From Centrapalus pauciflorus (Eukaryota > Streptophyta > Magnoliopsida > Asterales > Asteraceae): 64,000 nucleotides of DNA. Numbering within the stretch: position 1 is the first letter of the stretch; each line of letters opens with the position of its first letter. The translations under genes and the position numbers were made by a program. The notes under the pieces are model-generated. The model ran no database searches and was not told the origin of the DNA. It saw nothing but the letters and a program-made list of their open reading frames with translations. Where the stretch lies: positions 124,001 through 188,000 of the forward strand of contig JAANYP010002855.1 in assembly GCA_020465985.1 (NCBI GenBank), in the 5' to 3' direction. This document shows, piece by piece, positions 43,647-56,031 of this stretch.

Positions 43647-43655
43647 CTATTTATA
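43647..43655 (-). promoter_or_regulatory. Internal TATA box upstream of env-like ORF, N1
   Basis: The minus strand reads TATAAATAG, about 640 bases before the env-like ATG. Confidence 0.55.
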
Positions 43656-43923
43656 GGTCCCACATTCCATTCTACGAACTTAACTGCCTTAAGTCCGTAC
43701 GAACTTAACTTCATGCCAACTTATGCCCATAAGTTTGTGCGGACTTAGATTGTCACGAACTTAAGTTGAAATATTGAAAAACTTCAAAAAATATTCAACT
43801 TTTTCAACTTATCACAGATGACTTCACTTTCAGCAACTGATTATCATGCATCTGTTATTTTTCATACTTAAATGCATCCAAGTATCTGACCTCGATCCTA
43901 CTTATTAAAATTTACCTAGTAAA

Positions 43924-43949
43924 CTAAAATAAAATAAAATAAAATAAAA
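43924..43949 (-). repeat. (TTTTA)n tract, N1 spacer
   Basis: Five TTTTA units on the minus strand. Confidence 0.85.
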
Positions 43950-44311
43950 ATGAAATACAAGATAAATAAATAAAGATAAATTGCAAGAATTTTAAGATAA
44001 AATAACACAAACTAAATAATTTTACGAGAGAGTCTTAGAAGGTTCAATCAGATAGCTTTGACAACGCACTTTTGGTGTTGCACTTTCACACTTTGGAATT
44101 TTAACATCCATTTAATGTTTGTTGTAACATACACACCATGCCGATTATTGGTATTGTTGTCCACTTAAACACGCAACACTAGAATTTTCCTTTGGCCTTC
44201 TTATTTATCTGGAAATTACCTTATGTGTCCGACACTTAGACATACTTCTGTGATCAAGACAGGCATACAATCATTATGACTTTTTGGTATTTGCAAATCA
44301 TCTTTAAAAGG

Positions 44312-44511
44312 CAAACGTCGGACACAGTTCTTTAATCACATACAACAGAGTGTCTTAGTTTGTCTTAGGGTAGAGCATTCCTCTTATTATTAGCCAAGAT
44401 AGCGGTGACAGGTGTGTACTTACGTACAAAAAAGCAACATATCTTGCTATATTAAGTCAAAACAGCGGTGACAGGTCTATACTTACGTACAACAAAGCGA
44501 CATGTCTTGAC
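44312..44511 (-). ncRNA. Three-hairpin RNA element, N1 copy
   Basis: Minus strand. Unit 1 (44511-44456) has a nine-pair outer stem GTCAAGACA/TGTTTTGAC and loop GTAA. Unit 2 (44447-44393) has CAAGATA/TATCTTG and loop GTAA. Unit 3 (44362-44312) keeps CAAAC/GTTTG and GACAC/GTGTC, but its apical stem is decayed (loop GTGA). The outer stem of unit 1 differs from N3 on both sides while staying paired. Confidence 0.6.
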
Positions 44512-44995
44512 TTTCTTTACGACTTGTGCTTTCTCTTTATTTAAAATGTATTTTGATGAAGCAATACATCTCCCAGACTGACTTACAAACCTCATTCATA
44601 ATTATTGTACGTGAGCCTCTAACACAAAAATTAAGACCTATTGGTCATACGTCTAAGTTAGTTACACATATGACAATCTCTGGATTGTTTTATTAGCTTT
44701 TAGAAAAACCTTCATGTTTTATGCCTACCAACACATCAGGACATGAATATGTAAATCACTGAAATTTTATAATGCATTATGTGTGAAAGTTTAACACTTA
44801 GAGTTTGTTAGACTTCGCAAAATCTCGTCATGTTGATCCTTAAACTCTAAGACCTCTCTCTTTATTTTCATTTTTCTCTTTATTTTTGAATTTTTTTATG
44901 TATTTATTATTATTTTTTTATATGTATAAAATAACTAGAGAAACAAAGTTAAAGCTAAAAATTAATAAAAAAAAATATATAAAGAGGTCACATTA

Positions 44996-46265
44996 CTATG
45001 GATTTCGCATCCCGTTTAGTTGGACTAACAACTCAAAGCGTGATCTATCAAATGCCTTTGTGAACAAATCCGCATACTTGTCTTCCGCTGTAACTTTTAC
45101 CAATTTAATCAGGTTTTTCTCTACACAATCACAAATAAAATGATGTCTATATCTATGTTCTTAGTCTTACTGTGCTTTACCAGATTATTGGTTATTGCTA
45201 TCGTCGATTGATTGTCTATCCTAAAAGGAGTATGAGTATACGTAAAATCGTAATCCCGTAATTGTTGTTGGATCCACAGATGCTGTGAACAGCAATTACG
45301 CGTAGCTACATATTCGGCTTTGCATGTGGATAAGGCTACCGAAGTCTGTTTCTTGCATTGTCAGGACACCCGTCTACCTCCTAAGAATTAACAACCTCCC
45401 GTTGTTGACTTTCTCTTCAAGTTGCACCCTCCATAATCTGAGTCTGTGTAAGCTTCCAATTCTAGATCTCCATCGACATGGTAGCGAAGTCCCAGCTTCG
45501 GTTTTGACTTCAGGTATCTCAGAATCCGCTTCACAGCTTTCATATGCATCTCTTTAGGGTTGGCTTGAAACCTGGCACATTAACCAACAGCAAACATAAT
45601 GTCAGGTCTGGAAGCAGTTAGATACATAAGTGACCTGATCATGGCCCAATATAACGTCGGATCCACATCATATCACTATCGCTACCCATTTTCCAAGAGA
45701 TGAGTAGAGAGTGTCTCGTACCACGCCCTAGGTACCTGATGTAACCCATACAGAGCCTTATCCAATTTATATACTCTGTCCGGATACTTAGGATCTGTAA
45801 ACCGTGGCGGTTGCTCGACATACACCAGTTCCTTCACTTTCCCGTACAAGAAGGCACTCTTGAAGTCTAGTTGATAAAATTTAAAACCTTTTAAGGATGC
45901 AAAAGCTACAACTGTCAGATAGCTTCAAGCCTTGCTACTGGTGCAAACACTTCATTGTAGTCAATCCCTTCTTCTTGGTTGAAACCCTTGACGACAAGTC
46001 TTGCCTTGTGTCGAGTAATGATGCCTCGATAATCTCTTTTGCACTTAAAGACCCATTTGATCCCAATTGCAACTTCTCCATGAGACAAAGGCACTAACTC
46101 CCTGACTTGCAGTTTCTTGAATTGTGAGAGTTCCTCGTACATTGCTTCAACCCAAGTATTTTCCTTTAGAGCCATTAGAATATTCTTAGGCTCAACTTGA
46201 GAGATGAAACACGAGTACAGACATGTGTGGAATGCTTTAGAGTCTTTGATCATCGATAACAACAC
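44996..46265 (-). pseudogene. pol: N1 reverse transcriptase and RNase H
   Basis: RT start from 46265 (SQVEPKNILMALKENTWVEAM, WVFKCKRDYRG, ARLVVKGFNQEEGIDYNEVF), stop, then YVEQPPRF-type sequence and GLHQVPRAWYETL near 45730. Directly after LLENG the sequence jumps to the segment that lies before LMYLTASRPD in N3, so the catalytic YVDD block is deleted (about 45690). RNase H remnants run to 44996 in several frames. Catalytically dead and older-looking than N2. Confidence 0.75.
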
Positions 46266-47118
46266 TGTGTTAATATTTACATTACTCCGAGTTCACACTC
46301 CTGCATTTGGATTCCCAATAATGTCCTCAAGTGGGTGATCCTTATGTACTCTCGATGTTTCCACTACATCGACTTCAAGATTGTCACCCAGATTAGATTC
46401 TATTTCTCCTACTGTTGGTGTGACATCAACTTGAACATTCTCCTCGTCATCAATTTCTTCTGAGGCTGAACTATTTTTCTGATTCTCATCAATAGGGGAT
46501 GAAGGTTCTTCAGTTGTTGGGGACTCTTGTCTGTCGATAGTTCTTCTTTAGATAGATCTCCTTTAGTTGTGTTTGGTATGCTCAAATTCTTGAAAATCTT
46601 ACCCTCTTCATCAGATTTAGGGTTGAGAAGTCATTCTCCAATTTCTTGCATCACAACTGAAAGGAATATTAAATGATTTAAATAAAGTGTCATAATCGAA
46701 TAACCATTATGGACGTATTTGGGGCTCTTGCGTATAACTGGTGACATCAATGTTAAACACAATTTCTACAGTACCAGTGGTTTTGTTAAACACCCTCTTG
46801 TTTGGTGAATTTGGCACATAACCTAGGAAGTATCCTTCGTCTGCCTTTTCACCAAACTTAGGTTGATGTTTTGTTTTTAACAAAGTACGAGGCACCTCAA
46901 ATGGCTCAAAACCAGTTAAATTTTGGTGGACGTTTATTTAGTATCTCGTAACAGGTTTTGTTCAGTGACTTGATAGTAAGGACTCTGTTTAAAACATGAC
47001 AAGTGGTATTCACTGCTTCCCCCCAAAACATTGTGGAAAGCTTTGAATTCGTGAGCATAGTCCTTGCTACCTCAATCAATGTCCTGTTCTTTCGTTCTGC
47101 CACCCCATTTTGTTATGG
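46266..47118 (-). pseudogene. pol: N1 integrase C-terminal part and acidic linker
   Basis: 46906-47103 encodes MAERKNRTLIEVARTML, FWGEAVNTTCHVLNRV and LNKTCYEILNKRPP; 46707-46895 encodes KADEGYFLGYVPNSPNKRV. The acidic linker (46300-46600) is heavily decayed. Homologous to the intact stretches in N3. Confidence 0.7.
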
Positions 47119-48020
47119 CTAATATGGTGCACTAAATTGATGCACTATGCCTTTAGTTAGGCAATATACACCCATGACTGAATTTCTGAACTCAGTTCTA
47201 TTATCACTTCTGATACGTTTTAACCTTTTCCCATAGGAGTTCTCAACTTGGTCTAAGAACACAATCAGTGTGCCTGCTGTTTCATCCTTTGTACCTAAAA
47301 AGAAAACCCAAAAAAATCGTGAGTAATCATCAGTGATAATTATAAAATACCAACTATCACCTACACTTCTTTTGTTAATTTGACCAAAAAGATGTATATG
47401 CAGCAGATCAAAGGTGGAGGAGTTTGAGTTCTGAGTCTTAGACTTGTGCGCCTTCTTGTGTTGTTTCCCTTTCTTGCAAGGTACACACTTGTCTTCAAAC
47501 TTGAAGCTCTTCATTGGAACACCTTGCACAAGGCCATTTTTTGTGATGAAGTTCATCTTCCTTAAGTGTAAGTGAGCCATTCGCGTGTACCACAACAAAG
47601 ATTCTGACTCTGAAGCTTTGGATAGTAAACACGTAGACCCCATCGAAGATGCTACTATGGACATGTCCATCATATACAAATTATTCATCCTTGGAGCACA
47701 TCCACTCTTCAGGAATCCTAAATGCAGCCTTTAGCACTAATGCTTCCTTCTCAATAAAATGTATTGAATGTTATTTATCACAGATTTGAGAGACACTAAT
47801 GAGATTATGATCAAGCTTCTCTACATAATAGACTTGCTCGACATTGATTTTACCATTAGTGATTTTTTATATCTAGTGATATCGCCTCCTTTATTCCCAG
47901 CGAATGAGACAATCCTTTATTCCCGCTTTTGAAGTCCGTTAGTAGACTTCTCACCCCTGTCATGTGCCGAGAGCAACCACTATCCACATACCATTTGTTG
48001 TTTGGACCTGTAGCTAACTC
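47119..48020 (-). pseudogene. pol: N1 protease and integrase core
   Basis: Protease site YVDSGCSRHMTG at about 47985-47950, followed by a decayed stretch with several stops (47700-47900). From 47688 to 47119 it is open: LHLRKMNFITKNGLVQGV, CVPCKKGKQHKKAHKSK, HIHLFGQINKRSVGD, ITDDYSRFFWVFF and IRSDNRTEFRN, ending at a TAA before the QNGVAERK motif. The pre-integrase His motif reads LWYTRMAH, so a zinc-binding His is changed to Tyr. Confidence 0.75.
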
Positions 48021-48044
48021 CTGCATATTAAACAAAACGAATTA
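48021..48044 (-). promoter_or_regulatory. gag stop overlapping a 3' splice acceptor, N1
   Basis: The minus strand reads AACTAAT (stop TAA inside), TTCGTTTTGTTTAATATGCAG, then pol. Spacing from TAA to AG is 24 bases, equal to N3. Confidence 0.5.
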
Positions 48045-49300
48045 GTTATCAAAGGGAACCCAAGTCATGACTGACTTGGTAATACCATTCTCATCCACAA
48101 ACGTGAATTCTATCAAATACTCATCTCTCCTTTCAGGTGACTTGGGTTTTTGATCAATAACAGGTTGTGGATTCGAGTGATTAACATCCACTCTTGGCCT
48201 TTGGAATGGTCTTTGCTGTTCAGCCCTAGAATAATATCTATTATAGTACATCTCATTTTGATAATTCTGGGCTCTACCTGGTGTCTAATGTCTATTAGGA
48301 GTATGCGACCTAACTGGAGTGTGACTCCTCTTTGGTGTATGATTCCTAATGATGGGTTGGGGGCCAGACCTTGATTGACTTGGGAATCTATTCGGTGAAT
48401 TGTTCCTTTGCCTTTCATTTTTTCTGATAGACACCGGTGGTAGTCTACTACCTAATCGTGACATCACACTTAAGTTTTTCTCTGAACTTTGAGAACTACT
48501 TGTGCTTGTATCACTAGGTATTGTTTTTAAGGTTTGCTGTTCTTGTTTCCCTTGGTTCGGTGTAGGCTCTCGTTTCTTATAGGGACAACCTGAAGCAACA
48601 TGACCTTTTTCATGACACTTAAAGCAAGACATCTTGTTAAGAGATTTCTTATAAGTACTCTTTGTCTTAGGTGTCTCACTAATGTCCTGTTTGTTTGTAT
48701 CAACAGCCTTGTTCATCTACTCATGTTTATTATCACTTACAGTTTTAGCTTCTTCTAGTTTTCGCATACTACTAGACTGCACAAACTGTACCATTTTCTT
48801 AGCTTGAGGAGTAGTCGTTGACATTTTAGTTGCCTCAGTTACCTTTACTTCCTCTGATTTAACCATTTCCTTGGTCTCATCCTGAGGAATAGGTACATAG
48901 TTGCTATTAAAAGGTGGAGGCACATCTTTATATCCTAGGCCAGTCGGTTTCTTAGAGTGTCTCTGAGAATCTAAGATCTTGCCCAAAGTCAACGACGAGT
49001 TCCTAAACTTTTCAATCTTGCTGTTTGCCTCAGCTACCTTAACTCTAGCTTCTGCTAATTCAACATCTTTCAGGGAGATCTCTTTAGTTAGTGATTCTAC
49101 ATGCTCATAAATTAGTTCCATCCTGACACATTGTTCACTTAATTTGTCTTTCAGAACTATTATATCTTGAGCATTAGCTTTCAATCTAGCCTTAAGATCT
49201 TCCTTAATGTCTAATAGACTAGCATTATCAGATTATAAAGATTGAATTTGAGTTGTCATTAATGAATGTGTTTCTAGCACTAAATTGAATTTATCATTCA
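48042..49300 (-). pseudogene. gag: N1 gag, coiled coil, second knuckle and basic tail
   Basis: 49184-48717 encodes the coiled coil (DIIVLKDKLSEQCVRMELIYEHV), TAG at 48717-48719, then 48716-48285 with the second CCHC knuckle CFKCHEKGHVASGC intact, a Ser/Thr-rich stretch and THTPVRSHTPNRH-type repeats. After another stop, 48251-48042 gives the gag end FVDENGITKSVMTWVPFDN. All in one frame except near 48285, so nonsense dominates over frameshift. Confidence 0.75.
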
Positions 49301-50868
49301 AAGTAGTACATAAAACACATAACTCATGTAATGTAGAAAAGTTAAGAGTTGCCTTTTTCTTGCAGATTACACATCGGCCATCCGAGCTGCAAACTCCAAA
49401 GCAGTCAGCTCCTCTGTATTCTCCAGCACCAATGGATCTGAATCGGACTGCTAGGTATCCTTTTTCTCTACTTCTTTTGCTCCACTGTTAGTTTCTGTCA
49501 CTTCAGCCATAAGAGCTCTAGTGTTTGTCTCAGGATGTGAATTCCAATCTTAAGTACCATCTAACTGTTTGTTAAAAGATACGTTTGTTAGTAAACCAGC
49601 CACTGAACCTTGATTCCCTAAACTGCTTGAATTCTGACTTCCCGAGTTCTGATTGTTATCCATCTTAATCTTTGACTCTCTCTCGCAAAGTGTCCCTACC
49701 CCTGACAGTTGTAACACTTGACCTTTGATTTATCGAATCCTACATTGTTCACACTAAGATTTCTTCCAGTTCTTTTCATGAACCTCTTCACTCTCTGTGT
49801 GACCATGGCCAGTTACCATTGCAGGTCCATCTGCTCTAAATCATCGGGATCAACTTGATCATAGTCTTCCTCCCGTAGTGTCGGATCATTGTTCTTCCCC
49901 TGAATACAGTTCCCGTTTGCTGCTACAAACGATGCTAGAAGCTTGAGTTGCTCCTCTGCAGTCTTAGCACTCATTGGATTTTTTGTCTACCCCTGAGATG
50001 ATGATCCTGAGCTTTGTGGTTGGTCATCTGGTTTTGAGAAACCCAGAATGGCCCTACCACTAGATTCTTATGTTTCTCCTAATATGCCCTCTTGTTCCCA
50101 AGTATAGAATGTCGTTGCGCCATACTTAGTTGCACTAGAAATTGATGGCTTAGACTTACCGAAGTACATTTCAAGATCTTGTACATGATCATATTCCATT
50201 TCCTTCTTCTGTAACTTGAAGTTATGAGCTCTAAGCATCCCGGTAACTTCCTCAAGAGAAAGAGTATATAGCTTCTCCTGATCATGCTTTAACAAAGTGG
50301 TGTACATCTCCCACTTTGACAGTAAAGCATCTAGAAGTTTATTAACTTTCTCAGATTCTTGATAATCAACTCTGTGATTATCCAGTTCTGTCAATAGATG
50401 ATAAAATCGTGTGATTACTTCATCTAAACTCTCATTCTTCAAACTCTTGAAGATTGCAAATTGTTGTTTCAACAGGTCAGTTCTCCCCTTCCTTACTTGA
50501 GGATTTCACTGATACCTTCTCTCCAATGCCTCCCAAAGTTCTTTCGAGGTTCAGTGTTGTTTGATGGTATGTAGAATTTCCGGAGGTAAACACATCTTAA
50601 TGGAAGATAAGGCTCGATTCTCAGCTTCATAAATTTTCTTATCTTCATCCTTCATTTGTTGATAGGAAAGAACTTTCATCCTGCCTTCGAGTTCCTGATT
50701 AGGAGGAACATATCCTTCATCGATACATATCCACATTGGCATGTCATTGTACTGAGCGAAGTCTGCAAACCTGTCCTTCCACCAATAGTAATCTTCAATC
50801 TTCATAAGCTTTGGTGGAGAATTAGATTTACCAACTCGTGATCCATTTCCATGAATCTGTGTAAACAA
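49301..50868 (-). pseudogene. gag: N1 gag, N-terminal part with first zinc knuckle
   Basis: 50868-50551 encodes the capsid start (MFTQIHGNGSRVGKSNSPPKLMKIEDYYWWKD, in part), then a TGA; 50472-50068 gives LKQQFAIFKSLKNESLDE and FYHLLTELDNH. Further stops lie in 50060-49700. The first knuckle reads CYNCQG-stop-GHF, with TAG at 49696-49698. Sequence below 49680 is frame-shifted. Same design as N3 gag. Confidence 0.75.
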
Positions 50869-51094
50869 GACATTCTCGAAGACTTTTGTTTCAGAAACTT
50901 AATTTAAATAAATTTTAAGTAAGTTCGTACGAAGTTACAACTAAATTTGTTTTACCAAAATAAGTTCGTTCTTCGTGAGACCCAAGTTCATGAATCCCTA
51001 GTTCGTATCCTGACAAATTCGTTTCTGACAAGTCCGTGGGTCGAGTTCGTACGAACTTAGCAAGTTAAGTTCGTAGAACCCTAAAACTGACAAG
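50869..51094 (-). other. N1 leader, gag-proximal part
   Basis: Leader of N1 between gag and G1, with GTACGAA and AAGTTCGT words. It continues at 58058 on the far side of G1. Confidence 0.7.
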
Positions 51095-51099
51095 TTCGT
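51095..51099. repeat. Target site duplication TTCGT of G1, left
   Basis: TTCGT here and at 58053-58057, flanking TG...CA ends. Confidence 0.85.
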
Positions 51100-52318
51100 T
51101 GACGGGCCGTCGTTGTGACCCACAGAAATAATCCTTATATCCATTATTTAGCTTAGAGAAGTAACAGTCGAATCCAGAGGGAGTGAGTTTGTAATTAGGG
51201 TTTGGCAATTAGCCTTATAAGTTTTATTGAAAGCACCGTAAATTGTGAAATGTGGATTTGATTGATTTGTTTAGATCAATTATTTGATATTGCTTTGTAA
51301 CTAAAATTGATAACCAAATAACTAACGTGGTAAATAAACAATCAAGAAACGAATAACCATTCACGGGATCACCACGGCATAAGTATTATTCACTCTAATT
51401 TCATACAACAGTCACATAGACATAATTAATTGCGCGACTAAATAACTCAAACATGTTTTAACCAATAAATCTCGGCATAGCATATGAAATATTCATTAGT
51501 TGTTTTAATCCCTAAGCTAATGGACTCGGCACAAATAATAATACCACGATAAACTATCGTGCTTTTACCAATCAAAACATACAACCATAATCATAGTCAA
51601 ACGCTTATCATTTGCATACACATAATAGATCTCAATAAATACTAATACATCAAAGCATAAGAAATTAAAGTAGAGTAAACTTAGTCGTAGATCCTCCGCA
51701 AACGGCTAATGAGGTTAGGCGCTCATCGTATGCTCTTCACAACCATATATCTGAGACATCTCGTAGCTTGCAAATCACCGTCTCCGTTCTCGTATCGTAG
51801 ATCTACTCCGGCAGGGCTTCGCCAACTCTTTCACACACGTCGAAACTTGCCTCAAAGGCTGCCATCGACCTCTATTTTTAGAGTAGTCGATTCTAGGGTT
51901 TCCAGGGCTGAAAGACACGTTTTTGCGCCGACCCAGCGCAGGCCTGCGCCCCCCCCCCCCCCCCCCCCCCCCTCGCGCCAGGGGTACGGCAAACTTACGC
52001 TGGGGTAGGCAGGATGTTTTCTAGAGCTTTTTCGCTGCACGAGCGCAACCCTGCGCCACCCCCCCCCCCCTGCGCCCAGGGTACGCCAGGCTGCACTGGA
52101 ACTGATCTGGAACTCTTTGGGCGTAGGGTGGGCGTAGATCTGGGGCGTAGCCCTGCTCCCCGATCTGCTTGGTTCGCGCTAAATTTTATCGTGGTGCTTT
52201 GAAATGACTTTCGGACCCTGAAACACAAATATGAGGTTAAAGTATGATAGTAACGAAGTATCGGTGCTTAAAATGAACATAAAATGACTCTGAAACCATT
52301 TAAATTATAGACTCATCA
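51100..52318 (-). repeat. G1 3' LTR with two poly-C tracts
   Basis: TGACGGGCC...ACTCATCA, 1219 bases. It holds 24 consecutive C at 51949-51972 and 12 at 52059-52070 inside a GCGCC-rich segment; the other LTR has only short C runs there. Confidence 0.9.
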
Positions 52319-53897
52319 AATCTCCACAACTTAACTCTTGGTCATCCCCGAGCAAGCCTTGGAATCAGAACTAACTATGTACTGATTGTATTAGTAGTGT
52401 GTTTAGTAAGTCTAGGTTAAGTCAGCCTTCGTAATAATGCCTTAAAAGTTTGAATGTAAGCTAAAGAGCATTTTCGGTTAAAATACATTTTCTCTAAGTA
52501 ATTATAATGTATCTCACTCTTGGAAATTACCGTTTTAGCTCAAGGTTACAAGCTTAAAACATATGGGTCTTTTGACCATCTTTTCCCTCTATACATGTAT
52601 ACGATAAGATACTACTTTTAATTATCATGCTTATATCTATTTTCTTTTTTTACTCGAGTTTTTACCATAGCTTTTCTGATTGGTCCATGTAGCGAGATTT
52701 GGGTCAATCACCCCAAACCAGATGGTTTTAGGGGATTAGGCATGAATGGTACCCCGTAGGACTTAATTTCTTGAACCAACTAGGCTACCCTGGAATCTTT
52801 TGAGGCTAAAAACATGATTAAACTGTCCCCCTTATTGCATGAGTTTTCCAAAATCTTTTGACACATTATTTTCATTTAAGCTCAAATGTATCTTAACTTA
52901 CTTGAACTCAACTTTCATTAAAATGTTAATTATTAACACGACTCTTAACATAATTCTAGAATTCCTTACTAACACTAACTAATTCTTGGTACATTTTTCT
53001 ATTTAACATCATTTTCCACGGCCTGATCAGCAAACAACAGCCATTGGGGAAATTTAAAAAGACTGCATTGATACTAAGCACTCACATTCAACAGGACTCG
53101 GCAAATGAAAATAAAACACACAATTACTGAACTAAAATAACAATAATTAAAATTCTAACCAAAACAAGCAAATCTAAATATGATATATGTGAAGAGTAAG
53201 GAACGATGGTACCTGATTACTAGTAAAGAGGAGGAGGACCAAATATACAATTACCAGCCTGAAAATCCTCTTGATATTGAACCCCCTCTTAATACGTCCA
53301 ACTCTGCTATTCATGATATTGCGTAGCTTTCTGCCCAAGTGGTCAAATTTTAGTCTAAAAAAAGAATTTTGTGGAGGCTCGTTAAATCATATTAAACATT
53401 TCATAGAACCTACCCTCCCCAATTTAGACCATTGTGACGTCCTCGTCACATAAACACACTTATAATGAGGAGACAATGAACACAATCACATTTTTAATAA
53501 AATTCTTTGCTTATTTGGGATAAATGAAACTAAATAAAACTACACTTAAATCTAGAAACAACTAAAATTGGGTTGGAAATCCTCCCCAACTTAGTTGGTG
53601 ACACTAACCTTTAACTAAAACAAAGAAATAATTAAAACTAATCCACCTTTTCGTAGGGAATCACGATTGCACTTAGCAGGTGCAACAAGCCGTTAAACCC
53701 CTCGGCATCCCGAGTGGACGAGTTTTGTCTCGTGACGATTTCCAGAAACACACCCACAAAGTTCTTTGGGTTGCCTCCCAGGAAGCGCTAAGTTTTACTT
53801 CTTCAGCCAGATGTACTGCTCCTATAGCCTAACTAGGTTTGGGATCTTCTTAACCTGATTAGTTTAGAGACTGGCATATTATTGGTTGCCCATAATT
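52319..53897. other. G1 internal region without genes
   Basis: About 1.6 kb, AT-rich, no supported ORF on either strand. It is where pol enzymes or a long 3' untranslated region would lie. Confidence 0.6.
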
Positions 53898-54411
53898 TTA
53901 AGGTGTGTCTAATGGAAACCAGGGTATTTTGAAAATCGACAATAATTGATCATCAAGGAATGAGTCCCTAATGTGATCAGTTAAGTCTAATGGAAAAATT
54001 AGAGGCCTGGGTATATGGTTGGCAACAACATTCTTAGTCCAACCTACTGCCTCTTTATATTTTACGGACACTTGCAGTAGCGCTTTTTCTTGTGCCTCAG
54101 TCAAATCAGATGAAATAATGACTGATAGAGTGTCATTCCGACCCAAGAAGGCATATTTTAGATGAACAGGCAAAGCTTTCAACTCTAGAACAGGTGGTTG
54201 TTTTTTTAAAGGCCTTGCAGATTGAGGCATATCAGTTGGTACCTTTTTCAGTCTTATGGGTCCACGGTGGTTCTTTAGGTTTTAGTGTGGATTCCATGAC
54301 TGCCTCAAAGTCGTTGCATTGCTCATATTTCTTTATAGCAGTATCGTGTTCAGCACAGAATAATTTTTTGTGGTCCTTGGCATTAATTAATGAACTGTGC
54401 TGCTGCGCAAG
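53898..54411 (-). pseudogene. G1 pol fragment upstream of RT
   Basis: The minus strand encodes ELKALPVHLKYAFLG and SSDLTEAQEKALLQV, then KEAVGWT, the conserved start of Tat/Athila pol just before the RT palm. It ends at 53898 with no RT palm after it. About 60 codons upstream are frame-shifted. This is the point at which the enzyme region is cut away. Confidence 0.65.
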
Positions 54412-55047
54412 TTAATCTACTACATCAATCATGTAACACTCTGAATCTATTGAAGCAGCGGTTGTAGGATTGAACACATTTAATCGCAACTTGCGATTCC
54501 CAAAAGCAATTTCTACAGCTCCAGTTCTACAATTAATTTGAGCATTAATAGTGGCTAAGAACGGTCTGCCTAAGATAATGGCCGGTTGATTCTCTCCAAA
54601 GGAACTCTTAGTATCTAAGACTAGGAAGTCGACCGGATAGTAAAAATCTTCTACTTTTACTATAACATCCGATAAGATACCCCTTGGATATTTTGTTGAC
54701 CGATCTTCCAGTTGTAAAATAATATATGTGGTTTGTAACTGGCCAAGATCATGCTTGTCAAATAAATTTCCAGGCAAAATATTTACACTGGCTCCAAGGT
54801 CGAGTAATGCCTTTTTAATTTGCACATTGCCAATTGTCACTGGAATCAAAGGTGATCCAGGATCTTTCAGCTTTGGTGACAAGGAAATAGAGATCACTGA
54901 ACTCACTTGCTCAGTTAAGTTAATCTGCTTGGGAAGCGAGACCTTGAACTTTCTTTTGTACGTGCAAAAATCTTTTAGAAATTTGGCATACGAGGGTATT
55001 TGCTGAATAGCCTTGACCAATGGAATATTGATATTGACCTAATTGAA
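54412..55047 (-). pseudogene. G1 aspartic protease
   Basis: A 202-codon open frame: VKAIQQIPSYAKFLKDFCTYKRK, then the retropepsin site ALLDLGASVNILP (DLGAS in place of DTGA/DSGA, usual in this lineage), QLEDRSTKYPRGILSDVIVKV (in part), VDFLVLDT and AIILGRPFLATINAQINC. It matches Tat/Athila gag-protease. The start upstream is linked to the previous ORF by stop and frame change at 55040. Confidence 0.75.
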
Positions 55048-55855
55048 TTAATCCCATAAATCGTCAGGTTGTGGACCTCTCTTGCCATATGGAGATGATT
55101 TCGGATTTTCTAGAGCAGCGGGGTAAGGAGGAGAAGTTGTGATGTCCTGATCCTTAACCACCTCCCCAACTTTGGGAGTTGGGATATCTGCCTTGATTGG
55201 TTCTTTAAAAGTAACTTTCTTAGAACCTCCCTTCTTCTTAGGATCCACTATTTCCTCATACAGGACCTCAGTATAGGTGTCTTCTTCTACCTCTTGTTCC
55301 TGTGGCATCTCGATCTCATTATCCACTTCTCTACCACTTCTCAGGGTAGTCACCTTGGATACTTTATTCACTTCATGCTTCTTCTCTTTGCCATGTGCAT
55401 GCGAAGGGTTTAGAACAGTATTACTCGGAAGCTTTCCCTCCTTTCGTCTTGTGAGCGATTCGGCTATCTGACCCATTTGGCGACTCAGCATCTTGTTAAA
55501 AGTGTTTCATCAATTCTGCAAACTCTAAATATTGTGAAGAACTTGTATTCGTCTCCACATGAAAGTGAGGTTGATCACGTTGATTCGGGTTATAATATCG
55601 TTCATCCTTGGTAGCTAAAGTTGAACCATATTGATATTCTCTTCGTGGTGGTGGTGGTTCATACATTGGTTTAGATTGATGATCGGTAGGCTGATCATTT
55701 TTCCATCGAAAATTAGAATGATTCATCTATCCCGGATTATAGGTTTCCGAAAATGGGTTATCCCTCTCCCAATGCGCTCTAAAACCATATACTTCTTCAG
55801 CATATTCTTCACTAGGTTGCACTCGAGTACATGCTTCAGAATGATGAGATGGATC
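55048..55855 (-). pseudogene. G1 gag C-terminal region
   Basis: Two pieces. 55726-55496 encodes a Pro/Tyr/Gln-rich segment ending YLEFAELMKHF, and 55491-55048 encodes a charged segment (MGQIAESLTRRKEGKLPSNT, VTTLRSGREVDN) that ends PDDLWD. The TLRSGR and PNTLPSNT-type words are typical of Athila/Tat gag tails. Upstream, a Cys-His word (CGDPSHHSEAC) near 55850 is the zinc-finger remnant. Confidence 0.65.
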
Positions 55856-56031
55856 TCCGCATATTACTCAATTAACTGATGCAACAAGGTTTTCGCTAAA
55901 ACCCTTTATAATCTAACTTCTTTCCTAGTTCTGAGATTTCACTTTTTACTTCAAGTTTCCAGGCATTGTCTATACCCATCACCTAAACTCCGATATTATT
56001 TTCAGAACCAACTTGAACTTTGAGACCTTTT

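Larger units (their letters stand above)
43004..44995 (-). promoter_or_regulatory. N1 pol to env-like spacer (structured, 2.0 kb)
   Basis: On the minus strand, in order: GATGTAT-type hairpin 44570-44545, three hairpins 44511-44312, (TTTTA)n 43949-43924, TATA 43655-43647, GTAAGT donor 43454-43449, acceptor AG 43007-43006. It has several perfect palindromes of the AAGTTCGTACGAACTT type (43070-43220). No gene. Confidence 0.7.

Noticed and set aside
17625..50868. Head-to-head inverted duplication of one copia element
   Set aside because: Opposite orientation is explained by nesting: boundaries coincide with LTR ends, and interrupted reading resumes on the far side.
51709..52228. Pro- and Gly-rich ORFs on both strands
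   Set aside because: Produced by the poly-C tracts in the G1 LTR.
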